The notes under the pieces are model-generated. The model was given only the letters and a program-made list of their open reading frames with translations, ran no database searches and was not told the origin of the DNA. Shown here piece after piece: positions 33,376-41,837 of a stretch of 60,009 bases of DNA (within the stretch, counting starts at the first letter, position 1; the number at the start of each line of letters is the position of its first letter). A program made the position numbers and the translations under genes. Origin of the DNA: an uncultured Eubacteriales bacterium (lineage in GTDB: Bacteria > Bacillota > Clostridia > Christensenellales > Aristaeellaceae); NCBI GenBank assembly GCA_902801165.1, contig CADCHI010000030.1, positions 1-60,009 of the forward strand, read 5' to 3'.

Positions 33376-34390
33376 ATATCCGTTTCTCAAAAGCCTTCCC
33401 ACTGGAATACTTAATGCCGGAAAACAGTCCGGCAAATCGTCCCCCAAAGCCTTCCCCCTTAGGGGACCGAACGCCCGGAAAACACTCCCGTGGACCGTTC
33501 CCCAAAAGCCTTCCCTCTTGGAAGCCCGAACGCCCGGGAAACAGTCCGGCAAACCGTCCCCATAGCCTTCCCCCTTGGGGAAGGCTGCTGCCGCACTCTC
33601 CTTCCAAAGCCTTCCCCCTTGGGGGACCGAACGCCCGGAAAACAGTCCAGTGGACTGTTTTTAGTGAGGTCGGGCCGGCAGGCCCACGGAATGGTGGATT
33701 TCGGCGGAATTGCTTGCAATTCTGTCGAAAGACGTCCGCCGCCCATACCAGCACAATATTGCTGCGAATTCCCGGCTGATTGTCGTCTGGTAAAGCCGTT
33801 CTTCGTCTCCATCGCTTATCTTGTGAAAATTCGACCTCATCCGTCAGCCCTGCGGGCTGCCACCTTCCCCAAAGGGGAAGGCTGCTGCCGCACCGTCCTT
33901 CCAAAGCCTTCCCCCTTGGGGGACCGAACGCCCGGAAAACAGTCCAGTGGACTGTTTTTAGTGAGGTCGGGCCGGCAGGCCCTCGGGCCGGCAGGCCCAC
34001 GGAATGGTGGATTTCGGCGGAATTGCTTGCAATTCTGTCGAAAGACGAATGAGGTCGTTTGCCAGGCAAGCCCACTATCTCACTTGCATCATCTGTTCTA
34101 TCCGCCACCTATAACAACACAATCTTGCCGCGGATTCCCGGCTGATTGTCGTCAAGTTAAGCCGTTCTTCGTCTCCATTACTTATCTTGTGAGAGTTCGA
34201 CCTCATCCGTCAGCCCTGCGGGCTGCCACCTTCCCCAAAGGGGAAGGCTGCTGCCGCGCCGTCCCCAAAAGCCTTCCCCCTTGGGGAAGGTGGCCGAGCG
34301 AAGCGAGGTCGGATGAGGTCGTTATCTCCCATCGTCGGATGAGGTCGTTATCTCCCAGCGTCGGATGAGGTCGTTTCATCCAAACGACGG
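33376..34390. repeat. Intergenic repeat cluster, left flank of the accessory segment
   Basis: A kilobase without a supported gene, made of related repeat words. A block starting AAGGCTGCTGCCGC recurs at 33581, 33878 and 34244. The first two copies each contain a hairpin ACAGTCCAGTGGACTGT followed by TTTTT, and the words GGTGGATTTCGGCGG and CCTCATCCGTCAGCCCTGC. Palindromes of the type CCTTCCCCNNNGGGGAAGG occur repeatedly. From 34311 a 26 bp unit (GGATGAGGTCGTTATCTCCC..) is repeated three times. The same words occur at 39035-39500. Confidence 0.85.
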
Positions 34391-34508
34391 ATAACTCGCA
34401 TTCTCGCAAGCCATGCGCAAGAGAACCAAGGCACAGCTTTTCTTGGCGGCATGTTTCCAGAACAAAAACTTCGGCGCTCGCCCACGCTGCGGTCGAGCTG
34501 CCTCGTTT

Positions 34509-34672
34509 TAGAGTCTGTTTCTAAAATGCCTGAAGCGCATTTTCGGCGTATTAGACTGCATTTCTGCGTTGATTTCCCTTGACTTAGCCCCGCTAAGCCT
34601 GCAGGAAATCGCCTTGAAATGCAGCCAAATCCACTCGAAACTGCATTTCCCTGCATTTAGAAACACACTCTA
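34509..34672. mobile_element. MITE-like element (160 bp) with TA target duplication
   Basis: The element 34511-34670 has terminal inverted repeats GAGTCTGTTTCTAAA and, inverted, GAGTGTGTTTCTAAA, and is flanked by TA on both sides. Internal inverted words (CTGCATTTC/GAAATGCAG, GATTTCC/GGAAATC, CTTAG/CTAAG) make nearly the whole element foldable. It has no coding capacity. Its ends match the insertion-sequence ends at both window edges (GAGTGTGTTTCC), so that IS may supply the transposase. The surrounding 34391-34759 shows no gene. Confidence 0.75.
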
Positions 34673-34759
34673 ATCGTTCTTTGAAACATGCCGCCGTTTA
34701 TGCAGCCATCAGCGACCCATGAGAATTGGAGTCAGCACGGTGAATAAATACCTTCCCAC

Positions 34760-35260
34760 CTATCTGCTGTGAAACAACCTCTGAACCCGATACCACAGCC
34801 CCGTGAAATCAAGTCTCAGGCCTCCGACGAGCACGGCCAGGAGGAGCGTCAGCGCGGCGCACGTGGCGATCAAGATGAGGCTGAACCGCATCGCGCTGCG
34901 GCCCGAATCGACGAATACCGGGTCCTGGGCCAGGTGAAAGCGCAGCGGGTCGCTCACGCAATAGAGGACATCGACCTCCGTCCCCGCTGGGAACCGCTCC
35001 CGATCCATTTGGTTCGGGTATTCGGCGCGATACTTCCGGCCATCGGCGGTGAATTCCACGACGGGTTTCCAATACACGTGGACGCCGCGCCGCCCGTTCC
35101 GACGCTCACCGCGCGCGTAATCGACGATCGTTCCCGTCGCGCGCGTGTTTTCGGTTTCGCTTCTTTGGCGCGTCTCCCGCTTCGTTTGAAGGCTCATGAT
35201 CAGGAGCAGCCAGCCGACCCACGAGGTCGCGGCAAAGAAGGCCAGCATTTTGAGAAGCAT
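34760..35260 (-). CDS. DUF3592-like membrane protein
   Basis: A 166 aa protein with a hydrophobic N-terminal helix (about residues 5-24) and another near the C-terminus (about 124-146). They enclose a beta-rich external or cytoplasmic loop with TGTIVDYARGERR, VYWKPVVEFTADGRKYRAEY and AGTEVDVLYCVSDPLRFHL. That layout is typical of DUF3592 proteins, whose function is unknown. The start at 35260 follows GGAGGGAATTCGCC. It is 21 bases downstream of the sirtuin gene and probably in one unit with it. Confidence 0.75.
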   Translation of the reverse strand: MLLKMLAFFAATSWVGWLLLIMSLQTKRETRQRSETENTRATGTIVDYARGERRNGRRGVHVYWKPVVEFTADGRKYRAEYPNQMDRERFPAGTEVDVLYCVSDPLRFHLAQDPVFVDSGRSAMRFSLILIATCAALTLLLAVLVGGLRLDFTGLWYRVQRLFHSR

Positions 35261-35281
35261 GGCGAATTCCCTCCATTGCGC

Positions 35282-36052
35282 CTATCGCAGCGCGTCCACT
35301 TCGGTCAGGACTTTCCCGATGCTGTCATGGAACACGAGGTCAGCCTCGCCGTCCATCAGGGTCTTGCTCTTGTTGATGATCACGAGGCGCCCGCCGCTGA
35401 ACTGACGGGCCAGCCCCGCCGCCGAGCCGACCTGCAGGGAGGTCCCCCCGATGATCAGCAGGTCCGCGTCGCGGATCATGCGGCGGGCGTTGTCGTGGGC
35501 CTCCTTCGGCAGGAACTCCCCGTACAGGGTCACGTCCGGGCGCACAATCCCGCCGCACCGCGGGCAGCGGGGCTTGCCCGCGCTCTCGAAGATGAAGTCC
35601 ACGCCGTAGGCGGCGTTGCAGACGGTGCAGTGATTGCGCCACGTCGTGCCGTGGATCTCCTGCACGTTGACGCTGCCGGCCTTCTGGTGCAGGCCGTCGA
35701 TGTTCTGCGTGACGACGCCCGCCAGCCTGCCCTCCTGCTCCCATTTGGCGAGGGTTTTGTGCGCGGCGTTGGGCGCCACGGCCCGCGCGTCCAGATGGCT
35801 GCGGTAGTAGTCGAAGAACACGTCCGGCTCGTTCCGCAGGCATTCGAAGGACAGGAGGTACTCCGGCTGGTAGCGGGCGAACCGCTTCTCGGTCCTGTGG
35901 TACAGGCCGTCCTTGCTCCTGAAATCGGGGATGCCGCTCTCCGTGGACACGCCCGCGCCGCCGAGGAACACCGCGGAGGCGGAACTGTCGAGCATGACCC
36001 GGAAGGCCGAGAGCTTCTGGTCGTCTGTCATGCGATTGAAGGGATGCTTCAT
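35282..36052 (-). CDS. NAD-dependent protein deacetylase (sirtuin)
   Basis: A 256 aa SIR2-family enzyme that removes acyl groups from lysine using NAD. The NAD-binding motif GAGVSTESGIPDFRS spans residues 32-46, TQNIDGLH spans 115-122 and the catalytic His134 is in EIHGT. Zinc cysteines are Cys142, Cys145, Cys163 and Cys166 in CTVC and CPRC. This is the canonical single-domain CobB/U-class architecture rather than the SIR2 effector domain of anti-phage systems. GGGAGG precedes the start. It lies between a restriction-modification gene and a DUF3592-like gene; an immune role is not implied by its own sequence. Confidence 0.94.
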   Translation of the reverse strand: MKHPFNRMTDDQKLSAFRVMLDSSASAVFLGGAGVSTESGIPDFRSKDGLYHRTEKRFARYQPEYLLSFECLRNEPDVFFDYYRSHLDARAVAPNAAHKTLAKWEQEGRLAGVVTQNIDGLHQKAGSVNVQEIHGTTWRNHCTVCNAAYGVDFIFESAGKPRCPRCGGIVRPDVTLYGEFLPKEAHDNARRMIRDADLLIIGGTSLQVGSAAGLARQFSGGRLVIINKSKTLMDGEADLVFHDSIGKVLTEVDALR

Positions 36053-36117
36053 ACTTTATCCTCCCTGCGGCGGTCATGGCACGACGGACTCGCGTCGACG
36101 GTCAAAATCTTCGGCGC

Positions 36118-38934
36118 TCATTTGCTGGTCAAATCCTGGTACAGCTTCATCAGGTGGGCGACGCAGGAGGATTCGGATTTCCACGCTGGGTCGTCCTTGC
36201 TGAATCCGTAGGCCGCCATGACGGCTATATCGTTCTTCTGGTGGGCTGTGAGCAAATCCCCAAAAAGATACATTCTATCGCTATACAAATCTGCGAAAGA
36301 AAATTCCGAGTATTTGGCTCTCGCGTCGAGAATTGCTTGAGCAGTTTTTTCGATTGCCTTGATCTGTTCTTTGGTCGGCGTTGGCCAAGGGAAATTGTTA
36401 TACACGATAGCACCAGAATATTGAAAACGCATTTCAAGTCTTCCGCAAACTACCTTTGTCCATGCCATATGTACATCTGATGTCAGTACGCCAAAGTGAT
36501 ACAGCGAAGCATCTGGTATGATCAGCAGTTTATTGCTTGCAATCGCACCATTTTCAAGATAGCCAATAGGGATGTAGCGACGCTTTTCTGACGACACTTC
36601 GGGAATGCACAAGCATGGCCGGTCCGTTTGAGGCGAAGAAAAGAACCGATATGGCATGTCCGCCAGCGCCCGCGTAGGCGTGGCGGAACTCTTTAATCTC
36701 ATTTCTCTTACCGCATCAAGCCTGCGCATAATCTCTTTATTCTTGAAATACACAGTGGGAGAAACATCTTTAAGCCATAAGCAATACCTGACCTCATTGT
36801 TATTTATAAAGTCCTTCGAGCCAATGTATCTCCTGATGCAAAAATCGAGGTTTGGATCGGAAGCCAATATTTCAGCGCGTTCTTCTTCTGTGAGAATCAA
36901 ATTGCCGCCATCAGATGGTTTGTTTCCAGCTGTCATTCTCGGTGCGTCGCAGATGGGCGCTCCCCTTCCCTCGATCAGCACATTTGGCGCTTCGATCAGA
37001 TAAGGATTGATGGTGGACACTTCACGCGGAACACCGTATGAATTGAACAATTTTATATGCGCATGAACACTCTCATCTACGATACTGATAATCACGCAAT
37101 GGACATGAGCTTTCTGGTTTGATTCACTATCCCAGCGAAAAGTCGTATGGGCAAACAGAATTTTCATCCGGTATTCATTCAACAGCTTATTCCAGAGCGC
37201 AGCGACCTGCTCTCCTTGTGTTATGCTATTCGTTGAAACGAATGCAGCACGAATTGAGGTATTCTGAATTAATGCAGCAGTTTTGTAGTACCAAGCACCA
37301 ACATAGTCGATGCTGTTCACGCGTTTGCCCTTGCCAAAAACTGCTACAGCCTCATTTTTCTGCACTGATGACATCTTGGAAGCCCCCACAAACGGCGGGT
37401 TCCCCATGATGTAATTCAGCTTGTCCTTCTCCACCACGTCGGCCCAATCCAGGCGCAGGGCGTTGCCCTCCACGATGTTCGCGGCGGTTTTCAGGGGCAG
37501 GAAGTCCAGCTGCATGTGGACGATATCCTCGGTCTGCTTCATCATCTGGCTCTCGGCGATCCACAGCGCCGTGCGGGCGACGGTCACGGCGAAGTCGTTG
37601 ATCTCGATGCCGTGGAACTGGGTGATGCTCACCTTGATGGGGTTGCGGACGATGCCCATCACGATCTGGCCGCCGGTGATGCCCAGTATCGCCCGGTTCT
37701 CCAGCTTCCGCAGGCACAGGTAGCTCTCGGTCAGGAAGTTGCCGCTGCCCGCCGCCGGGTCCAGGAACTCCAGCGACGCCAGCTTGTCCTGGTAGGCCTC
37801 CAGCCTGCGCACGCGGGTCCGCTGCACGGGGTCGGCGAGTATGGCCTCCAGCTCCGCCGTCAGCTCGTCCAGGAACAGCGGGTCGATGACCTTGTGGATG
37901 TTCTCGATGGACGTGTAGTGCATGCCGCCGCTGCGGCGGGTCTCCGGGTTCAAGGTGCTCTCGAACACCGCGCCGAAGATGGTGGGGCTGATCTCCGACC
38001 AGTCGAAGTCCTCGCTGGCGTCCCGGAGCAGCAGCCGATGGATCTCGTCCGTGATGGGCGGGATCTCGATGTTTTCATCCCTGAACAGGCCGCCGTTCAC
38101 ATAGGGGAACGCCGCCAGCAGCGGGTCGTCGTCGGCCAGGTAGGGGTCGCGTTCCTCCGGCTTCTGGTCCAGCACCCGGAACAGGTTCACCAGCGCCTTG
38201 CGGGTCTGCTGGGGGGTGTGGGCCTTGATGTAGTCGTGGAACGCCAGGTGGCCGAAGATTCCGGCGTCCTCGGCGTACAGGCAGAACACCAGCCGCACGC
38301 ACAGCGCGTTCAGGCTCTTCAGCGTGCGCTCGGCGGCGGGGTCCTTGTATTGCTTGAGCAGCGCGTCGTACAGCTTGCCCACCAGCCGGCCCGCGTCCAG
38401 GCTGATCTCCATCTCGCGGCGCAGGGCCTCGCTGCCGGTGTCCACCAGGAATTTCAGCCGGTGGCACTCCTTCTCCAGGTCGGCCAGCCGAATGACCTGC
38501 GCCTCGTTCTGCGGGTGGTCCATGTCGTACACGCGGAACTCCTCGAAGTTGCAGGTCACGATCCAGCGCGGCACGGCCTGGCGGCCCTTCTCCCGCAGCA
38601 GCGCGTCCACGTAGCGCAGCGCCTGCTGGATCGGCGAGAGCATGGAACCGTCGCTCTGGCGGATGGCGGCGGTCAGCGACTTGCCCAGGGACTTCTGCTC
38701 GATCAGCACGTGGGTCTCCGGGATGGAGCCGTCGATGAAGGAGGTGTGGTCCAGGTGCACCTGGTCCTCGAAGGTGATGACCTCCGTGGCGTGCTCCACG
38801 CCCAGCACGTCGGAGAGCAGGCTCAGCCAAAACTTCTGGGATTCGCCCTTCTCGTAGCCCTTGCCCGTCCATACCTCGACAAAGTGCCTGGCGGCGGCGC
38901 GCCGCTCCACATCCGACATCGTTCGCAGCTTCAT
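36118..38934 (-). CDS. MmeI-like type IIG restriction-modification enzyme
   Basis: A single-chain DNA methyltransferase/nuclease of 938 aa. The N-terminal domain has the MmeI-family nuclease pattern D68..E79-x-K81 (FIDGSIPETHVLIEQKS). A helical linker follows. The methyltransferase domain has motif I LDPAAGSGNF (391-400) and motif IV NPPF (512-515), suggesting adenine methylation. The C-terminal part should hold the target recognition domain. From about residue 521 to about 905 (roughly 37375 down to 36220) the DNA is strikingly more AT-rich than the rest. The start at 38934 has AGGAG; the longer frame upstream lacks a ribosome site. It has its own promoter. Confidence 0.9.
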   Translation of the reverse strand: MKLRTMSDVERRAAARHFVEVWTGKGYEKGESQKFWLSLLSDVLGVEHATEVITFEDQVHLDHTSFIDGSIPETHVLIEQKSLGKSLTAAIRQSDGSMLSPIQQALRYVDALLREKGRQAVPRWIVTCNFEEFRVYDMDHPQNEAQVIRLADLEKECHRLKFLVDTGSEALRREMEISLDAGRLVGKLYDALLKQYKDPAAERTLKSLNALCVRLVFCLYAEDAGIFGHLAFHDYIKAHTPQQTRKALVNLFRVLDQKPEERDPYLADDDPLLAAFPYVNGGLFRDENIEIPPITDEIHRLLLRDASEDFDWSEISPTIFGAVFESTLNPETRRSGGMHYTSIENIHKVIDPLFLDELTAELEAILADPVQRTRVRRLEAYQDKLASLEFLDPAAGSGNFLTESYLCLRKLENRAILGITGGQIVMGIVRNPIKVSITQFHGIEINDFAVTVARTALWIAESQMMKQTEDIVHMQLDFLPLKTAANIVEGNALRLDWADVVEKDKLNYIMGNPPFVGASKMSSVQKNEAVAVFGKGKRVNSIDYVGAWYYKTAALIQNTSIRAAFVSTNSITQGEQVAALWNKLLNEYRMKILFAHTTFRWDSESNQKAHVHCVIISIVDESVHAHIKLFNSYGVPREVSTINPYLIEAPNVLIEGRGAPICDAPRMTAGNKPSDGGNLILTEEERAEILASDPNLDFCIRRYIGSKDFINNNEVRYCLWLKDVSPTVYFKNKEIMRRLDAVREMRLKSSATPTRALADMPYRFFSSPQTDRPCLCIPEVSSEKRRYIPIGYLENGAIASNKLLIIPDASLYHFGVLTSDVHMAWTKVVCGRLEMRFQYSGAIVYNNFPWPTPTKEQIKAIEKTAQAILDARAKYSEFSFADLYSDRMYLFGDLLTAHQKNDIAVMAAYGFSKDDPAWKSESSCVAHLMKLYQDLTSK

Positions 38935-38964
38935 GCGGGTCACACTCCTGTGGTTGATGGAATG

Positions 38965-38993
38965 ATTATACCAAAAAAGCGCCCGGCGTTCAA
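38965..38993 (-). promoter_or_regulatory. Promoter of the MmeI-like gene
   Basis: TTGAAC (38988-38993), 17 bases, TATAAT (38965-38970) on the minus strand. Confidence 0.75.
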
Positions 38994-39034
38994 CCGCGCG
39001 GGCGGAAAGAAAGGGGCGGGGCAGCTTGCGGAAA

Positions 39035-39500
39035 TCGACCTCATCCCTCGGTTCTGTAAGCGGGCATGGCTCTGTCGAATTCGACCTCATCCGTCGGTTC
39101 TGCGGGCGGGCATAGCTCTGTCGAATTCGACCTCATCCGTCAGCCCTGCGGGCGGGCATGATTCTGTGGAATTTGACCTCATCCGTCAGCCCTGCGGGCT
39201 GCCACCTTCCCCAAAGGGGAAGGCTTTGGAATCCCCTGTCGCTCTTCCCACGAAACCGTCCTCCAATAGCCTTCCCATCGGAAAACCGAACGCATGAAGA
39301 AAGAGTCCGATGGACCGTCCCTCCAAAAGCCTTCCCCTTTGGGGAAGGTGGATTTCGGCGGAATTGCTCGCAATTCTGTCGAAAGACGGATGAGGTCGTA
39401 TGCCACACAAGCCTTCCCCAGCGACCGGAGGGAGCGGTTCAGGGGACGGTGGATTTCCCGGACAATGCTTGCATTGTTCCGGGAAAGACGGATGAGGTCG
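39035..39500. repeat. Intergenic repeat cluster, right flank of the accessory segment
   Basis: Starts with a 46 bp tandem unit (TCGACCTCATCC..GGGCGGGCAT..) at 39035, 39081, 39127 and 39173. It continues with CCACCTTCCCCAAAGGGGAAGG and GGTGGATTTCGGCGGAATTG words and several GACGGATGAGGTCG words. The same vocabulary forms the cluster at 33.4-34.4 kb. No gene is supported. Confidence 0.85.
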
Positions 39501-39540
39501 CCTCCTCCCAACGAAACATAAACTCCCCCTCCCCCTCCCA

Positions 39541-39576
39541 AAACCAAGGGGCTCCCCGCGTCGGAGGAGCCCCGTC
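39541..39576 (-). terminator. Terminator of the phosphoribosyltransferase-like gene
   Basis: On the minus strand GGGGCTCC, loop, GGGAGCCCC, then TTGGTTTTGG, just after the stop at 39592. Confidence 0.55.
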
Positions 39577-39591
39577 ATCATCTTTCAGCCG

Positions 39592-40230
39592 TCACAGCTT
39601 GGAATACCCGAAGCTGTTCACCAGCGCATCCAGCCGCTGGCCCGCCTTGCACCAGGGGCAGTCCACGGCGTCGCAGGAGCGGTAGTCCGGCAGGTCGTTG
39701 GGGTTGAACAGGCTGTGCACGGGCAGGTCGCCCATGTGGTCGATGGTGGCGAATATGGAGGCGATGCCCACGGCGGTGCCGCCGTAGTAGGCGATGGTCT
39801 CCAGGGCGGACTTGGCCGTGTAGCCGGTGGACACCGAGGCCATCAGCACCAGCACCTTCTTGCCCACGATCATCGGCGCGGTGTTTTCGCGGAAGATCAG
39901 CTGGCTGCCCACGGTGCGCTCCGGCGTCATCACGTACATGTCCTGGTTCTGGTTGATGTTCATATAGCCGGTCTTTGTCATTTCGCTGGCCATGCAGGAG
40001 GCGATCACCTCGGTGCCGTCCAGGCACAGGATCGTGTCGATCATGGTGCTGCTCTTGAACGCGCTGGCCAGCTCCTGCGCCACCTTGCGCGCCTCGGACA
40101 GGCAGAACTTTTGGCTGGTGACGTCGATATAATAGTTGATGTGGCTGTGTCCCGTGGCAAAATGCCCCTTCATGACCTTCAAGAGGATGTCTGCCTTCGA
40201 TGTGGGATGCTTGATCATTTCCAGGCCCAT
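39592..40230 (-). CDS. Orotate phosphoribosyltransferase-like protein
   Basis: A 212 aa protein with a type I phosphoribosyltransferase fold. It begins with HFATGHSHINYYIDVTSQK, a stretch seen in OPRT-like proteins of Clostridia. The strand that normally carries the PRPP loop (VLVVDD..TTG) reads VLVLMASVSTGYTAKSA, so the acidic pair is missing. The C-terminus carries a CDAVDCPWC cysteine cluster, possibly metal-binding. It could be a salvage or regulatory PRTase homologue rather than a true PyrE; no pyr genes are nearby. GAGGAGG precedes the start. Confidence 0.75.
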   Translation of the reverse strand: MGLEMIKHPTSKADILLKVMKGHFATGHSHINYYIDVTSQKFCLSEARKVAQELASAFKSSTMIDTILCLDGTEVIASCMASEMTKTGYMNINQNQDMYVMTPERTVGSQLIFRENTAPMIVGKKVLVLMASVSTGYTAKSALETIAYYGGTAVGIASIFATIDHMGDLPVHSLFNPNDLPDYRSCDAVDCPWCKAGQRLDALVNSFGYSKL

Positions 40231-40280
40231 GGTGTTCCTCCTCTTCCCGGGGCCGCGCCCCGTCGCATATCTTCTCTACC

Positions 40281-40309
40281 ATTTTAACATGTTTACTAAA
40301 ATTTTACAA
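40281..40309 (-). promoter_or_regulatory. Promoter of the phosphoribosyltransferase-like gene
   Basis: TTGTAA (40304-40309), 17 bases, TAAAAT (40281-40286) on the minus strand. Confidence 0.65.
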
Positions 40310-40412
40310 CCTTTTTCCGCCGCCGTCGGCAACTTTTTCCACGATTTACCGTCAAACCCCTATCCGAAAACCGGCCTGCAAGGGTGTATAATGAGGTAAG
40401 GAGGTGAGCCCC

Positions 40413-41363
40413 ATGGCATTGAGATTCGGCAGAAACTATTCCGCGGTCAGCGAAGAGCTGTTCGCCGCGATTGCCGCCTACATCGACGAGGTCTACGCGG
40501 GCGCTCCCGCCGACGCCCTTCACGACCCCAACCGGGCCCGCTTCTCCGGGGCGACCCTCCCCGCGGACGCGCTCGCGCCGGAAGCGCCCACCTTCGAGGA
40601 CAGCGGCTTCGGACCGGAACCCGCGCCCTTTGAAGACGGCGGCTTTGCTTCGGAATCCTCTCCCCTTGGGGACGACGACTTCGACCTGGAGCTCTCCCCC
40701 GGCCCGATCGCCGACGATTTTGGCTTCGAGTCATCATCCGGTTCGATGGCCGACGGCTTTGACGACGCGCCGCCCGTGGCCGCACCCCTTCCCCGGGAGA
40801 GCGAACCCTCTCCCCCGCCGAATGCCGCGCCTCGCCGGGGTGAGGCGGAAGCGCCCCGGAGTGAGTCTCTTCGCAGGGCCGAGTCGCTCCGCAGGCCGCA
40901 GGACCGCGAGGCGGAAATCGCGCCTCGCCGCGCCATGGCCTCGCGGGGGCTCGGCAGGCTGTTCCGCCGTCCCGAGCCAGACGCCGCCCCCATGGAGAGT
41001 CTGGAGGCCATGCTGGCCCAGATCGACGAGAGCTTCGGGCAGACGCTGCTGCGGCGCATCGACGAGCGCCACCTCACCGACGCCCAGTGCTACAAGCGGG
41101 CCAACGTGGACCGGCGTCTCTTCAACAAGATCAAGAACAACCCGGACTACCGCCCCGGCAAGCAGACGGTGCTGGCCTTCGCCATCGCCCTGCGGCTCTC
41201 CCTGGAGGAGACCCGGGACCTGCTGATGAAGGCGGGCTACGCCCTGTCCCACAGCAGCAAGTCCGACATCGTCGTGGAATACTGCATCCTCAACGGCATC
41301 TATGACATCATCGAGATCAACCAGGTGCTGTTCCGGCTGGACCTCCAGCCGCTGGGATACTGA
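40413..41363 (+). CDS. Protein with a disordered acidic linker and C-terminal helix-turn-helix-like domain
   Basis: A 316 aa protein. Residues 1-30 form a short conserved-looking segment. Residues about 40-190 are low-complexity and rich in Pro, Glu, Asp, Ser and Arg. Residues about 200-316 form an all-helical domain with DERHLTDAQCYKRANVDRRLFNKIKNNPDYRPGKQTVLAFAIAL, which resembles an XRE-type HTH (helix-turn-helix around YKRANVDRRLFNKIK). Clostridial homologues of this C-terminal domain are, to my recollection, often adjacent to vWA-domain genes, as here. Function unknown. The ATG at 40413 follows AAGGAGG; TATAAT lies at 40387-40392 but without a good -35. Confidence 0.75.
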   Translation: MALRFGRNYSAVSEELFAAIAAYIDEVYAGAPADALHDPNRARFSGATLPADALAPEAPTFEDSGFGPEPAPFEDGGFASESSPLGDDDFDLELSPGPIADDFGFESSSGSMADGFDDAPPVAAPLPRESEPSPPPNAAPRRGEAEAPRSESLRRAESLRRPQDREAEIAPRRAMASRGLGRLFRRPEPDAAPMESLEAMLAQIDESFGQTLLRRIDERHLTDAQCYKRANVDRRLFNKIKNNPDYRPGKQTVLAFAIALRLSLEETRDLLMKAGYALSHSSKSDIVVEYCILNGIYDIIEINQVLFRLDLQPLGY

Positions 41364-41383
41364 TCGCGGAAGGAGCTGAGCAC

Positions 41384-41818
41384 ATGATCTACACCCCCCT
41401 GACCATCGACGCGCTGAAGTGCGCCTGGGACGCCCACCTGGGCCAGCTGGACAAGAGCGGCCTGCCCTACATCTTCCACCCCTATCACCTGGCCGAGCAG
41501 ATGGACGACGAGGTCAGCTGCGCGGCGGCGCTGCTGCACGACGTGGTGGAGGACACCGACGTCACCCTGGATGAGCTGCGCCGGCGCTTCCCCGCCGAGG
41601 TGACGGACGCTGTGGCGCTGCTGACCCACGCGGACGGCACGGATTACTTCGACTATGTGCGGGCCATCTGCGCCAATCCCGTCGCCAAAAAGGTCAAGCT
41701 GGCCGACCTGGCCCACAACTCCGACCAGTCCCGGCTGGCCTGGGCCAACGTCTCCCCGGAGCGCTTGCGCCGCCTGCGGGAGAAGTACGCCCGCGCAAAG
41801 GAGCTGCTGGAGGAGTAG
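41384..41818 (+). CDS. HD-domain phosphohydrolase (SpoT/MESH1-like)
   Basis: A 144 aa protein with the metal-binding HD pattern: His in IFHPYHLAEQM, His-Asp in AALLHDVVEDTDV and Asp in VKLADLAHNSD. The order and spacing match the (p)ppGpp hydrolase domain of RelA/SpoT and the small alarmone hydrolases. No synthetase or regulatory domain is attached. It may hydrolyse alarmones or another nucleotide; this is inference from the motifs. The start at 41384 has GGAAGGAG. It is 20 bases after the HTH-like gene and ends at a strong terminator. Confidence 0.85.
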   Translation: MIYTPLTIDALKCAWDAHLGQLDKSGLPYIFHPYHLAEQMDDEVSCAAALLHDVVEDTDVTLDELRRRFPAEVTDAVALLTHADGTDYFDYVRAICANPVAKKVKLADLAHNSDQSRLAWANVSPERLRRLREKYARAKELLEE

Positions 41819-41837
41819 CACGTGCTCCAGCCACTTT

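Noticed and set aside
33376-34390. Possible CRISPR array because of recurring palindromic words.
   Set aside because: Repeat spacing is irregular, the intervening sequences are themselves repeated, and there are no cas genes.
35282-36052. Anti-phage SIR2 effector.
   Set aside because: The protein is a compact zinc-containing deacetylase with all catalytic residues and no attached defence domain; proximity to an MmeI-like gene alone is weak evidence.
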